Shown here one piece after another: positions 49,805 to 58,156 of a stretch of 64,000 bases of DNA. A model generated the notes under the pieces. It had not been told where the DNA came from. It saw only the letters and a list, made by a program, of their open reading frames with translations, and did not search any database. This stretch comes from Sphingomonas ginsenosidivorax (GTDB taxonomy: Bacteria > Pseudomonadota > Alphaproteobacteria > Sphingomonadales > Sphingomonadaceae), in assembly GCF_007995065.1 (NCBI RefSeq), contig NZ_VOQR01000001.1, forward strand, positions 1,367,001 through 1,431,000. The letters run 5' to 3'. The translations under genes were made by a program, and so were the position numbers. The stretch's first letter is position 1. Each line of letters starts with the position of its first letter.

Positions 49805-51094
49805 TCAGGCGGGGACCATGACGCTCAGCAGGTCGTCGATACTTGCGGCAGCGAACGCGGTATATTCGTCGCCGATCGCATAGGGCAGCAACACGCGGCG
49901 CCCGACCAGCAGCCCCCCGCAGCTATAGGTGACGTTGGGAACATAGCCGCCACGCTGCTCCGCGCTCGGGAACAGCAGCGGCGACGCAGTGCGGGCCAGC
50001 ACCCTGGAAGGGTCGTCCTTGTCGAGCAGGCAAGCGCCGATGCAATAGCCGCGGACCAGCCCGACGCCGTGCGTGAACACCAGCCAGCCCTCGTCGATCT
50101 CGAGCGGCGACCCGCAATTGCCGAGCTGGACGAATTCCCACGGATATTTGGGCGCCATGATCGGCGCGCCCTGTTCCCAGGTGTACAGGTCGTCGGACCG
50201 CAGCAGCCAGATATTCTCGCTGTCCTGGCGGCCGAGCATGACGAACTGCCCGTCGATGCGCCGGGGGAACAGCGCCATCCCCTTGTAGCCGGTCATCGCG
50301 CCGTTCAGCGGGCGCATCTCGAAGGTGCGCAGGTCGACCCCGCGCAGCATCTCCTGGCGGACCGACTTGCCGTCGAACGCGGTATACGTGCCGATGACGC
50401 TCTGCGTGCCGTCATGGTCGGTGAAGTTCACCAGCCGCAGATCCTCGACGCCCTGATGCTGACTTGGCAGCACGGGGAAGATCACGGTTTCGGACACGTG
50501 CTGGCTGTCGTCGCATTCTAAACGGACCCATTCGCCCTCGGTCCGGTCGATCCGCGGCGGGACGCCCTGCGCGCTGGGGGGATGGATCACCAGCGCGTCG
50601 CCGGGGCCCCAGACGCCGGTGCGGAACGTGACTGACGAGATATGGCCCTCGCCGATGCCGCGCAGCGACAGCAGGAACTCGACGCTGCCATCCGCCGCCG
50701 GTTCCTGGTCCGGGATATGGACGATGCTCGGGTTGAACAGCGCCGCGGACTCGAACGCATATTCCTGGCTGAAATAGGCGCCGATCAGGATCTGCTCGTC
50801 ACGGTCGGTCGCTACCGCGCCGAGCCGGTCCTCCACCTCGGCATAGCGTCGCAGGAACACCTGTTCGGCACCCCGATGACGCGCGTTCATCGGTGCGGCG
50901 AGCAGCGTTCGCATCCGCACCCGGACCTCGGGATCGAGGCCCTGCAGGCGCTGCATGACCATTTCCGGACGCGTCGGCCGCCCCGCCTCGAACGCAGCGG
51001 GATAGGTGAAGTCGAACGGCCGGATCACCGTCCGCGAGGGATCGGGCTTCAGCTCGACGTCGAGCTTGGTAAATACGTCGGCAGCTTGCATCAT
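49805..51094 (-). CDS. Glycoside hydrolase/phosphorylase family GH130-like
   Basis: With the ATG at 51094 (GAGGGA eight bases ahead) the protein has 429 residues; a second ATG lies one codon later. It is a five-bladed propeller of GH130 type (mannoside phosphorylases and beta-1,2-mannosidases): ILIGAYFSQEYAFESAALFN, NPSIVHIPD, FLLSLRGIGEGHISSVTFRT, LRLVNFTDHDGTQSVIGTYT, KGMALFPRRIDGQFVMLGRQ, then LGNCGSPLEIDEGWLVFTHG and a terminal YVPNVTYSCGGLLVGRRVLL. Lack of a signal peptide suggests cytoplasmic action on imported mannosides. Whether it is a phosphorylase or hydrolase cannot be told from sequence alone. Upstream extension to 51145 is not family-like. Confidence 0.8.
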   Translation of the reverse strand: MMQAADVFTKLDVELKPDPSRTVIRPFDFTYPAAFEAGRPTRPEMVMQRLQGLDPEVRVRMRTLLAAPMNARHRGAEQVFLRRYAEVEDRLGAVATDRDEQILIGAYFSQEYAFESAALFNPSIVHIPDQEPAADGSVEFLLSLRGIGEGHISSVTFRTGVWGPGDALVIHPPSAQGVPPRIDRTEGEWVRLECDDSQHVSETVIFPVLPSQHQGVEDLRLVNFTDHDGTQSVIGTYTAFDGKSVRQEMLRGVDLRTFEMRPLNGAMTGYKGMALFPRRIDGQFVMLGRQDSENIWLLRSDDLYTWEQGAPIMAPKYPWEFVQLGNCGSPLEIDEGWLVFTHGVGLVRGYCIGACLLDKDDPSRVLARTASPLLFPSAEQRGGYVPNVTYSCGGLLVGRRVLLPYAIGDEYTAFAAASIDDLLSVMVPA

Positions 51095-51229
51095 CGACCG
51101 GATCCCTCGACACCCGGACCCGGATGGGTCGGCAGTCCCTGTCATAGCGCTAGGACGCGCTAAAATATCCGTCGCCTTTCGTCGTTCGACGCAGGACGAC
51201 TATCGGGCACCCGAGTTGCCGCGCTCAGG

Positions 51230-52117
51230 TCAGATGCCGACGGCGTAGAGCGCGTGGTGCGTCAGGACGAACAGCGTCCGTCGATCCGCGCCGCCGATAA
51301 CGAGCTGCAACGGGCGGTCGGGCACGTCGATACGGCGCACGGGCCTGCCCGCGGGATCATGGACGAAGACCTGGCCGTTCGCGACATAGAGGTTGCCCGC
51401 GGCGTCCTGCGCAACGCTCTCGCCGCCGCGGTCGGCGACGATCTTGAGATCGGTGACCTGCCCCCCGTCTCCGACCAGCCCGCTATAGGTGCGGTTCTCC
51501 GATCCGTTGGTCAGCACGACACGCGTCCCCGGCCTGGCGGTGACGAAGCCGTGCGCGTCGAGCGTGTCCGACCAGCGCCATCCCTGGTGATCGTCGGGAC
51601 CCTGGTTCCAGACCCGGAACGCAGGCAACGCCAGCGGTCCGTCGAGCGAGAGATATTCCTGCGGCTTCGCCTCGCCCATCTTCTGCGTGAAGAAGTCGGC
51701 CAGGGTCGGGAACTGATAGGTCGCGGGGTCGATCCGGTCGGCAAATTCGCCGTTCGCCCAGGCGTTGACGGGCAGTACGGTCGCCGCGTCGCGGTGCGGT
51801 TTGGCCGGCGCGGGCGCGATGACCCTGACGTCGGCCGGTTTGGCGGGATCGATGCTGTACACCGTGGCGTCGCGCCCGGCGGACGACAGGACCAACAGGT
51901 CGCCCGATTTGTCGACCGCGAGGTTGACCGCGTCGAGCGGCGCGTCGGCGACGATCGACAGCCCCTCCGCCTTCGACCAGCCATGGATCCGCTGGAACTG
52001 CCGGTCGATGAAGTAGAGCTTCCCCTTCGCATCCACCGCACCGCCCGCGATCGAGTAGAAGCCGTCGGCGAGCGGGTCGACGACGTGTTCGATCACGATC
52101 CCGAACCCGCCCCGCAA
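51230..52117 (-). pseudogene. SMP-30/gluconolactonase-like protein, probably N-terminally truncated
   Basis: The frame gives up to 295 residues from a TTG at 52117 with no good start or ribosome site. The sequence HVVDPLADGFYSIAGGAVDA, GKLYFIDRQFQRIHGW, DAVNLAVDKSGDLLVLSSAG and SVAQDAAGNLYVANGQVFVH shows six-bladed propeller repeats of the SMP-30 type. In related secreted proteins, such a segment follows a larger N-terminal part; here the recognisable homology begins right at the edge of a TonB-receptor remnant on the other strand (52109-52201), and no signal peptide is present. I infer a deletion or rearrangement removed the front. If a GTG near 52098 is used it might still make a short cytoplasmic protein. 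Confidence 0.6.
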
Positions 52118-52201
52118 ACCAAGACCGGGCTCGACGTCAACCCGGCGCTGTACGACACGCTGGGTCGCTTCTACCGCGCCGGCGTCCGCGCCCGCTTCTA
52201 G
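52109..52201 (+). pseudogene. Remnant of a TonB-dependent receptor C-terminus
   Basis: The plus strand encodes TKTGLDVNPALYDTLGRFYR then AGVRARF and a TAG stop at 52199-52201. The ending xYDxLGRxYRxGVRxRF with terminal Phe is the last beta-strand of TonB-dependent receptors. No matching barrel is encoded upstream; instead the antisense SMP-30-like gene begins at the same point. This is a decayed fragment marking a rearrangement junction near 52.1 kb. Confidence 0.55.
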
Positions 52202-52223
52202 GCGCCGGTATCGCCCGGCCCCG

Positions 52224-53228
52224 TCAGCGAGCGATGGCGGCGGTCAGCGCGTCCAGGAAACGCGCCGGCGCTTCCACCTGCGGGGCATGTCCGAGGCCGT
52301 CGAGGCGGACGAGGCGCGCGCCGGGAATGGCCTTTGCTGCGGCTTCGGCAGCCTGCGGGACTGTGCGGATCGTGGACCGGCGTTCGGGCGGGGCACTGTT
52401 CGCGCGGAACGCGGTCAGGTCGCGCTCGCCGATGATCAGGGTGACCGGCATGGCCAGGCGCGGCAGGTCTGCGGCGACGGGCTGCGTCTGGATCATGTCG
52501 GACAGTCGCGCCTGCGCATCACGCACGACGTCGCCGTCGGGGCTCGCATATTGCCCCGCCAGCATCGCCACCCATTGGTCGTACGCGGGACGCCACTCGC
52601 CGTGATAATAGTTGCGCAGCTGATAGGCCTTGATCGAGGCGGCATCGGTCTTCGCCTCCTCCGCACGCAGCGAGCCCAGGTCCGTATAGGGCACCCCTTC
52701 CGCCAGAGTGTCGTTGAGGCCGAGCGGGTTGACCAGCACGAGCTTCGACACGCGATCGGGATGCAGCAACGCGAACCGCGCCGCCAGGATTCCGCCAGTC
52801 GAGTGACCGACGAGGACGACCTTGCCCACCCCGGCGCGGTCGAAGAGCCCGCGGGTCAGTTCGGCCATGGTGTGGAAGCTGTATTGATAGCCCGCGAGCT
52901 TGGACGATTTGCAGAAACCGACCTGGTCCGGCGCGATCACGCGGAACCCCGCGCCGGCAAGCCCGCGCGCGGTCTCGTCCCAGGTCGCCGCGCAGAAATT
53001 CTTGCCGTGGAGCAGCACGATCGTCGTCCCGTTGGCGCGGCCGGTCGGAGCCAGATCGAGATACGCCATGCGGATCGGCTGGCCCTGCGACGAGGCGTCA
53101 TACCAGCGGACCGGTGCCGGATAGTCGAAGCGCTCAAGATTCGCGCCGAGGGGTACGGTCTGCGCCGTGCTGGAGGTGGCCGACACGGCGAGCGTGCCGA
53201 TCGCGACGGTGGTGAGGAAGCGGATCAT
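52224..53228 (-). CDS. Secreted alpha/beta hydrolase
   Basis: From the ATG at 53228 (MIRFLTTVAIGTLAVSATSS) the precursor has 334 residues with a signal peptide ending STAQT near residue 23. The alpha/beta-hydrolase core shows the oxyanion strand TTIVLLHGKNFCAATW, the nucleophile elbow VVLVGHSTGGILAARFALLH, an acid in IIGERDLTAF, and the histidine in DGLGHAPQVEAP. These features fit a periplasmic esterase or epoxide/haloalkane-hydrolase-like enzyme; no substrate can be assigned. The upstream extension to 53396 is Arg-rich and rejected. It is divergent from the aldehyde-oxidoreductase operon (248-base spacer). Confidence 0.88.
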   Translation of the reverse strand: MIRFLTTVAIGTLAVSATSSTAQTVPLGANLERFDYPAPVRWYDASSQGQPIRMAYLDLAPTGRANGTTIVLLHGKNFCAATWDETARGLAGAGFRVIAPDQVGFCKSSKLAGYQYSFHTMAELTRGLFDRAGVGKVVLVGHSTGGILAARFALLHPDRVSKLVLVNPLGLNDTLAEGVPYTDLGSLRAEEAKTDAASIKAYQLRNYYHGEWRPAYDQWVAMLAGQYASPDGDVVRDAQARLSDMIQTQPVAADLPRLAMPVTLIIGERDLTAFRANSAPPERRSTIRTVPQAAEAAAKAIPGARLVRLDGLGHAPQVEAPARFLDALTAAIAR

Positions 53229-53476
53229 CGCCCTACAACGAACCGATACCGATGCGGTGCCCTTCGCCCGGTTCGATGGGACGGAAGCCGGATCGCCGAC
53301 GCGTGATGGAGTGAACCGAACGCGTGGAACGGTCTGTCGCGGCGCTCGGGCCGTCCGGCGACCTCTCGGTTGCCTTGCCATTCCGGTGCACCACATGGTT
53401 CGGCAGTGAGACGTATCGTGGCACGAATGACGCGCGCGATCGTTCGCTATCTGGATCGAAGGACAGGACGCTCGCG

Positions 53477-53998
53477 ATGTCGATTATCGTCAATGGGTTA
53501 CCGTCGACACTTCCCCAGGACCCGCGGGTGTCGCTGCTAGATTTCCTGCGCGAATATCAGCACCTGCCCGGCACCAAGAAAGGCTGCAACCAGGGGGCGT
53601 GCGGGGCGTGCACGGTCCTGGTCGATGGCGAGCGCATCCTGTCCTGCCTGGCGCTTGCCGTACAGTATGACGGGCGGCAGGTGACGACGATCGAGGGACT
53701 CGGCGACGACCAGGGTCTGCATCCGCTGCAACAGGCGTTCATCGACCATGACGGGTTCCAGTGCGGCTATTGCACGCCGGGGCAGATCTGTTCGGCGATC
53801 GGGATGGCAGCGGAGGCCAGGCGCGGGGTGCCGAGCCATGTCAGCGCCGACCTGACCGGGGCAGCGACGCTCACCCGCGAAGAGGTCCAGGAACGGATGA
53901 GCGGCAATCTGTGCCGGTGCGGCGCGCACAACGGCATCGTCGACGCGATCCGCGAAACCTTTACCGAGGATACCGGCGCATCGGAGACCGTGGCATGA
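53477..53998 (+). CDS. paoA: Aldehyde oxidoreductase 2Fe-2S subunit (PaoA-like)
   Basis: The 173-residue subunit of a xanthine-oxidase-family enzyme carries two 2Fe-2S clusters. The plant-ferredoxin type is GCNQGACGACTVLVDGERIL with a later SCLAL Cys; the second is QCGYCTPGQICSAIGM and GNLCRCGAHNGIVDAI. It has no clear Tat leader at the N-terminus (MSIIVNGLPS), unlike E. coli PaoA, which suggests a cytoplasmic enzyme. The next subunit gene overlaps by four bases (ATGA). Confidence 0.93.
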   Translation: MSIIVNGLPSTLPQDPRVSLLDFLREYQHLPGTKKGCNQGACGACTVLVDGERILSCLALAVQYDGRQVTTIEGLGDDQGLHPLQQAFIDHDGFQCGYCTPGQICSAIGMAAEARRGVPSHVSADLTGAATLTREEVQERMSGNLCRCGAHNGIVDAIRETFTEDTGASETVA

Positions 53999-54981
53999 CC
54001 CCGTTCGACTATACCCGCGCCGGCGATGTGGCCGAGGCCGTGCGGCTGGGCGCCACACCCGCGACGGCCTTCCTCGGCGGCGGTACCAACCTCGTCGATC
54101 TGATGCGCGAGACCGTGGCACGCCCCGACCGCCTCGTCGATGTCACCGGGCTGTCGGGCACGATCGCGGAGTCTGCCTCAGGCGGCCTGATGATCGGCGC
54201 CAGCGTCAAGAACACCGCGCTGGCCGAGCACCGCGTCGTCCGCACGCGGTATCCGGTCCTCGCCCGTGCGATACTGGCCGGCGCGTCGGCGCAGATCCGC
54301 AACATGGCGACGGTCGGCGGCAATGTGTTGCAGCGGACACGGTGCACTTATTTCTACGATACCGACGGATCGCGCTGCAACAAGCGCAGCCCGGGGTCCG
54401 GTTGCGATGCGATCGACGGTTTCAGTCGCGGCCATGCGATCCTGGGTGCGTCCGCCGCCTGCGTCGCGACGCATCCCTCGGACATGTGCGTCGCGCTCGC
54501 GGCACTCGACGCCGTGGTGCATGTGGAAGGCGCAAGCGGCAAGCGCACGGTGCCGTTCGGCGACCTTCACCGCCTGCCGGGCGATCACCCGGAGATCGAC
54601 ACCGTGCTGGAGCCGGGTGAGCTGATCACGGCGATCGAACTGCCCGCGCTGCCGGACTCGGCGCGATCGAGCTATCGCAAGGTCCGCGACCGATCGAGCT
54701 ATGCCTTCGCGCTGGTCTCTGTCGCCGCCGTGCTGGACATCCACGATGGCGTGATCACCGATATACGGCTGGCGCTGGGCGGTGTCGCCCACAGGCCCTG
54801 GCGCGCGAGGACGGCGGAAGCGCTGCTGCGCGGCGGCCCCGCCACCGCGCAAGCGTTCAGGGATGCCGCGATTGCCGAACTGGCGGATGCCCGGCCGCTT
54901 CGCGACAACGGCTTCAAGGTGCCGCTCGCCACACGCACCATCGTCGCCGTGCTCGGCGACCTTGCAGGGGACCAGGCATGA
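53995..54981 (+). CDS. paoB: Aldehyde oxidoreductase FAD-binding subunit (PaoB-like)
   Basis: The 328-residue FAD subunit has the flavin motif TAFLGGGTNLVDLMRETVAR (about 26-45) and ASAQIRNMATVGGNVLQRTR, followed by a four-Cys insert (TRCTYFYD, SRCNKRSPGSGCDA) that in PaoB binds an additional 4Fe-4S cluster. The C-terminal CO-dehydrogenase flavoprotein domain contains YRKVRDRSSYAFALVSVAAV. Overlaps with both neighbours show tight coupling of the three subunits. Confidence 0.93.
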   Translation: MTPFDYTRAGDVAEAVRLGATPATAFLGGGTNLVDLMRETVARPDRLVDVTGLSGTIAESASGGLMIGASVKNTALAEHRVVRTRYPVLARAILAGASAQIRNMATVGGNVLQRTRCTYFYDTDGSRCNKRSPGSGCDAIDGFSRGHAILGASAACVATHPSDMCVALAALDAVVHVEGASGKRTVPFGDLHRLPGDHPEIDTVLEPGELITAIELPALPDSARSSYRKVRDRSSYAFALVSVAAVLDIHDGVITDIRLALGGVAHRPWRARTAEALLRGGPATAQAFRDAAIAELADARPLRDNGFKVPLATRTIVAVLGDLAGDQA

Positions 54982-57320
54982 GCATCGTCGAAACCGCCAA
55001 GGCTGCCGCGCAGGGCCTCGTGCAGGGCGCGATGGCAAAGCTGGTACCGCTCGCGCCCGACAGCTGGATCCCGGGGGGCGTCCCCGACCCGCTGATCGCG
55101 CGCAAGCATGGTCTCATCGGCGCGCCCGTGTCGCGTCTCGACGGCGCGCTCAAGGTGAAGGGCGCGGCGCGCTTCGCGGCCGAATTCGTGTTCGACGACA
55201 TGGCTTATGCCGCACTGGCCTATGCGACCATCCCGCGCGGGCGGATCGCCGGGATCGACGCCGCGGCAGCCGAGGCCGCGCCGGGCGTGGTCCTCGTCAT
55301 GACGCACCGCAATGCGCCGCGGATGAACACGCCCGGCGTGTTCGGATCCTCCCCGACCGCCGTCGGTCCGGCCGACCTGCCGATCCTGCAGGACGACCGC
55401 ATCCACTGGAACGGCCAGCCGATCGCGGTCGTGCTGGCCGAGACGCAGGAACAGGCCGACCACGCCGCGTCGCTGCTCTGCTTTACCTACGAGGCGGATC
55501 CGTCGACCACGACGCTCGCCGGGGCCAAGGCGGACGGGATCGAACAGGGCCTGTTCATGGGCCAGCCGCTGCTCAACGAGATCGGCGATGCGGACGCCGC
55601 GCTCGCGGCCGCGCCGCACCGCGTCGACAACCTCTATCGCACGCCGCGGCACACGCATAACCCGATCGAGCCGCACGCCGCGACCATCGCCTGGATCGAC
55701 GGCGGACTGGTCCTGCACGACGCCAGCCAGATGGTGACGCAGCAGGCGCAGACGATCGCAGACGTGTTCGACCTGGAGACCGATCAGGTCCGGTTGAGCT
55801 CGCCCTATGTCGGCGGCGGCTTCGGCAGCAAGGGTCTCTGGGATCACCAGATCCTCGGCGCGGCGGCCGCCAAGCTTTCGGGTCGGCCCGTACGCATCAC
55901 ACTGTCGCGCGAGGGCGTGTACCGGATCGTGGGCGGGCGGACCCTGACCGAACAGCGCGTGGCGCTGGGCGCGCAGGCCGACGGCACGCTCGATGCGCTG
56001 ATCCATACCGGCCTGTCGATCATGACCCCGCACAACAACATGCCCGAGCCCTTCATCCTGGGCTCGCGTGCCGCCTATGCCGCACCCAACATCACGCTGC
56101 AGGTCAACGTCGCGAAGATGACCATGCTCGCCAACACGTTCATGCGCGCGCCGGGCGAATCCGTCGGCACGTTCGCGCTCGAATCGGCGATCGACGAACT
56201 CGCGGTCGACCTGGGCATGGACCCGATCGCGCTGCGGATCCGGAACGAACCGGACAAGGACCCGACCTCGGGCCTGCCCTTCTCGTCGCGCCACATTGTC
56301 GAGGCCTGGCGCGCCGGCGCCGAACGCTTCGGCTGGGCCGAACGCAGTGCCGTGCCGGGCGGCCGGACCGACGGCGAATGGCAGATCGGCATGGGGTGCG
56401 CGACCGGGACCTATCCCTATTACCGCATGCCGGGCGCCGCGGCACGGATCACGCTGATCCGCGACGGCGGCGACGTGCGCGCCAAGGTCGAGGTTGCCGC
56501 GGCCGAGATGGGCATGGGTACGTCGACGACGACCGCGATCGTCGCGGCGGAGCGGCTGGGCCTGCCCCTCGACCGGATCGAGGTTGGCTATGGCGATTCG
56601 CTGATCCCCGGCGCGATCATGGCCGGGGGGTCGCAGCAGACCGCCGCGATCGGCGCGGCGGTGATCGCCGCGCACAATGCGCTGGTCGCCGAACTGCTGA
56701 AGCTCGCCGGCAACGATTCCCCGCTCGCCGGCCTGTCGCCGGACGACGTCGGCAGCGAGGATGGCGGCCTTGCCCGGCTCGATGACCCCGCGATGCGCGA
56801 AAGCTACGCCTCGATCCTCGCGCGCGCGCGGCGCGACGATCTGGAAGTGACGGCGGAGGCGTCGCCGCCGCTCGAGTTGATGCATTGGTCGATGCATTCG
56901 CACAGCGCGATCTTCTGCGAGGTGCGGGTCAACAGCGTCACCGGCGAGACGCGCGTCAGCCGGATCCTGGGATCGTTCGACTGCGGTCGCATCCTCAACC
57001 CCAAGACGGCGCGCAGCCAGTTTCGCGGCGGCATCATCATGGGGCTGGGCATGGCGCTGATGGAGGAGACGCAGTTCGACGAGCGCAACGGCCGGATCAT
57101 GAACCCCAGCCTCGCCGAATATCACGTGCCGGTGCATCTCGACGTGCCGGAGATCGACGTGATCTGGACCGACATCGCCGACCCGCACACCCCGATGGGC
57201 GCCCACGGCATCGGCGAGATCGGCATCACCGGCGTCGCCGCGGCCGTCGCCAACGCGGTGTACAACGCAACCGGCAAGCGGATCCGCGACCTGCCGATCA
57301 CGCTCGACAAGCTCCTGTAG
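54978..57320 (+). CDS. paoC: Aldehyde oxidoreductase molybdenum-binding subunit (PaoC-like)
   Basis: The 780-residue catalytic subunit binds molybdopterin-cytosine dinucleotide. Marks include LIGAPVSRLDGALKVKGAAR, the Mo-site FVGGGFGSKG-like PYVGGGFGSKGLWDHQILGA, TFMRAPGESVGTFALESAID, AGGSQQTAAIGAAV, and the C-terminal GAHGIGEIGITGVAAAVANA, whose Glu is the conserved base of the family. Enzymes of this kind oxidise aromatic or aliphatic aldehydes to acids. The ~40-residue N-terminus (AKAAAQGLVQGAMAKLVPLA) is longer than usual. The maturation gene (paoD/xdhC type) is not in the window. Confidence 0.93.
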   Translation: MSIVETAKAAAQGLVQGAMAKLVPLAPDSWIPGGVPDPLIARKHGLIGAPVSRLDGALKVKGAARFAAEFVFDDMAYAALAYATIPRGRIAGIDAAAAEAAPGVVLVMTHRNAPRMNTPGVFGSSPTAVGPADLPILQDDRIHWNGQPIAVVLAETQEQADHAASLLCFTYEADPSTTTLAGAKADGIEQGLFMGQPLLNEIGDADAALAAAPHRVDNLYRTPRHTHNPIEPHAATIAWIDGGLVLHDASQMVTQQAQTIADVFDLETDQVRLSSPYVGGGFGSKGLWDHQILGAAAAKLSGRPVRITLSREGVYRIVGGRTLTEQRVALGAQADGTLDALIHTGLSIMTPHNNMPEPFILGSRAAYAAPNITLQVNVAKMTMLANTFMRAPGESVGTFALESAIDELAVDLGMDPIALRIRNEPDKDPTSGLPFSSRHIVEAWRAGAERFGWAERSAVPGGRTDGEWQIGMGCATGTYPYYRMPGAAARITLIRDGGDVRAKVEVAAAEMGMGTSTTTAIVAAERLGLPLDRIEVGYGDSLIPGAIMAGGSQQTAAIGAAVIAAHNALVAELLKLAGNDSPLAGLSPDDVGSEDGGLARLDDPAMRESYASILARARRDDLEVTAEASPPLELMHWSMHSHSAIFCEVRVNSVTGETRVSRILGSFDCGRILNPKTARSQFRGGIIMGLGMALMEETQFDERNGRIMNPSLAEYHVPVHLDVPEIDVIWTDIADPHTPMGAHGIGEIGITGVAAAVANAVYNATGKRIRDLPITLDKLL

Positions 57321-57457
57321 TCAACCGGAAGAGCGCTCTGCGACAATCGAAGAGGAAGGTTCGGGAGCGCGACTGGTCCGAAAAGCGCAGACCATGGCGC
57401 GCGGGAGCACAAGATCGCGCCTGGCCCGCCGTCCCTCGGCGCCCTATGCCCTCGCCG

Positions 57458-58156
57458 ATGGACGGCTATCCCCTCCTCTACTCGTTCCGACGCTGCCCCT
57501 ATGCGATCCGCGCGCGGCTCGCTCTGCTTGCGAGCGGTACGGCCTGCATCATCCGCGAGGTCAAGCTTTCCGCCAAGCCTGCCGAGATGCTCGCGGCCTC
57601 GCCCAAGGCCACCGTGCCCGTGCTGATCACGCCCGATGGCCGCGTCATCGACCAGAGCCTCGACATCATGCGGTGGGCGCTTTCGAGCCGCGACCCGGCG
57701 GGTTGGCTCGACCACGAGGACACGCACCTGATCGCAACCAACGACGACGCGTTCAAGCATCATCTCGATCGCGCCAAATACCCCGAGCGCCACGACGGCG
57801 ACCCCGCCCCGCACCGCGCCGCCTGTATCGACCTGCTGCGTCCGCTGGAGGACAGGCTGAGGACGACGCGCCACCTCTGCGGTGAGACACCGGGCCTGAC
57901 CGACGCCGCGATCCTGCCGTTCGTGCGGCAATTCGCCTCGATCGACCGCGACTGGTTCGACGCGCAACCGTTGCCGTACGTCCGTGCCTGGCTCGACCGG
58001 TGGGTCGCGTCCGACGGCTTCGAGGCCGCGATGGTCCGGTTGACGCCGTGGCGCGCCGGCGACCCCGACGTCCTGTTCCCATCGGCGCAGGATCCGGAGA
58101 CGCCGGCACCGGCCGATCGTCCCGGACGCGGTTACTCCGAGGGGCTCTTGCGATAA
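57458..58156 (+). CDS. Glutathione S-transferase-like protein
   Basis: From the ATG at 57458 (MDGYPLLYSFRRCPYAIRAR) the product has 232 residues; the ATG at 57446 would add four. The N-terminal thioredoxin-like domain has RRCPYAIRARLALLASG, PKATVPVLITPDGRVIDQSL (cis-Pro before Val and the glutathione-contacting Gln-Ser) and ALSSRDPAGW. The C-terminal helical domain contains TDAAILPFVRQFASIDRDWF. The Cys in the first helix may be catalytic, as in omega/beta classes and glutaredoxin-2-like proteins. It ends overlapping the M20 amidohydrolase gene tail-to-tail by 25 bases. Confidence 0.85.
   Translation: MDGYPLLYSFRRCPYAIRARLALLASGTACIIREVKLSAKPAEMLAASPKATVPVLITPDGRVIDQSLDIMRWALSSRDPAGWLDHEDTHLIATNDDAFKHHLDRAKYPERHDGDPAPHRAACIDLLRPLEDRLRTTRHLCGETPGLTDAAILPFVRQFASIDRDWFDAQPLPYVRAWLDRWVASDGFEAAMVRLTPWRAGDPDVLFPSAQDPETPAPADRPGRGYSEGLLR

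Noticed and set aside
54699..57206. A long minus-strand frame opposite paoB-paoC.
   Set aside because: Same antisense shadow pattern; the plus strand holds the catalytic subunit with all motifs.
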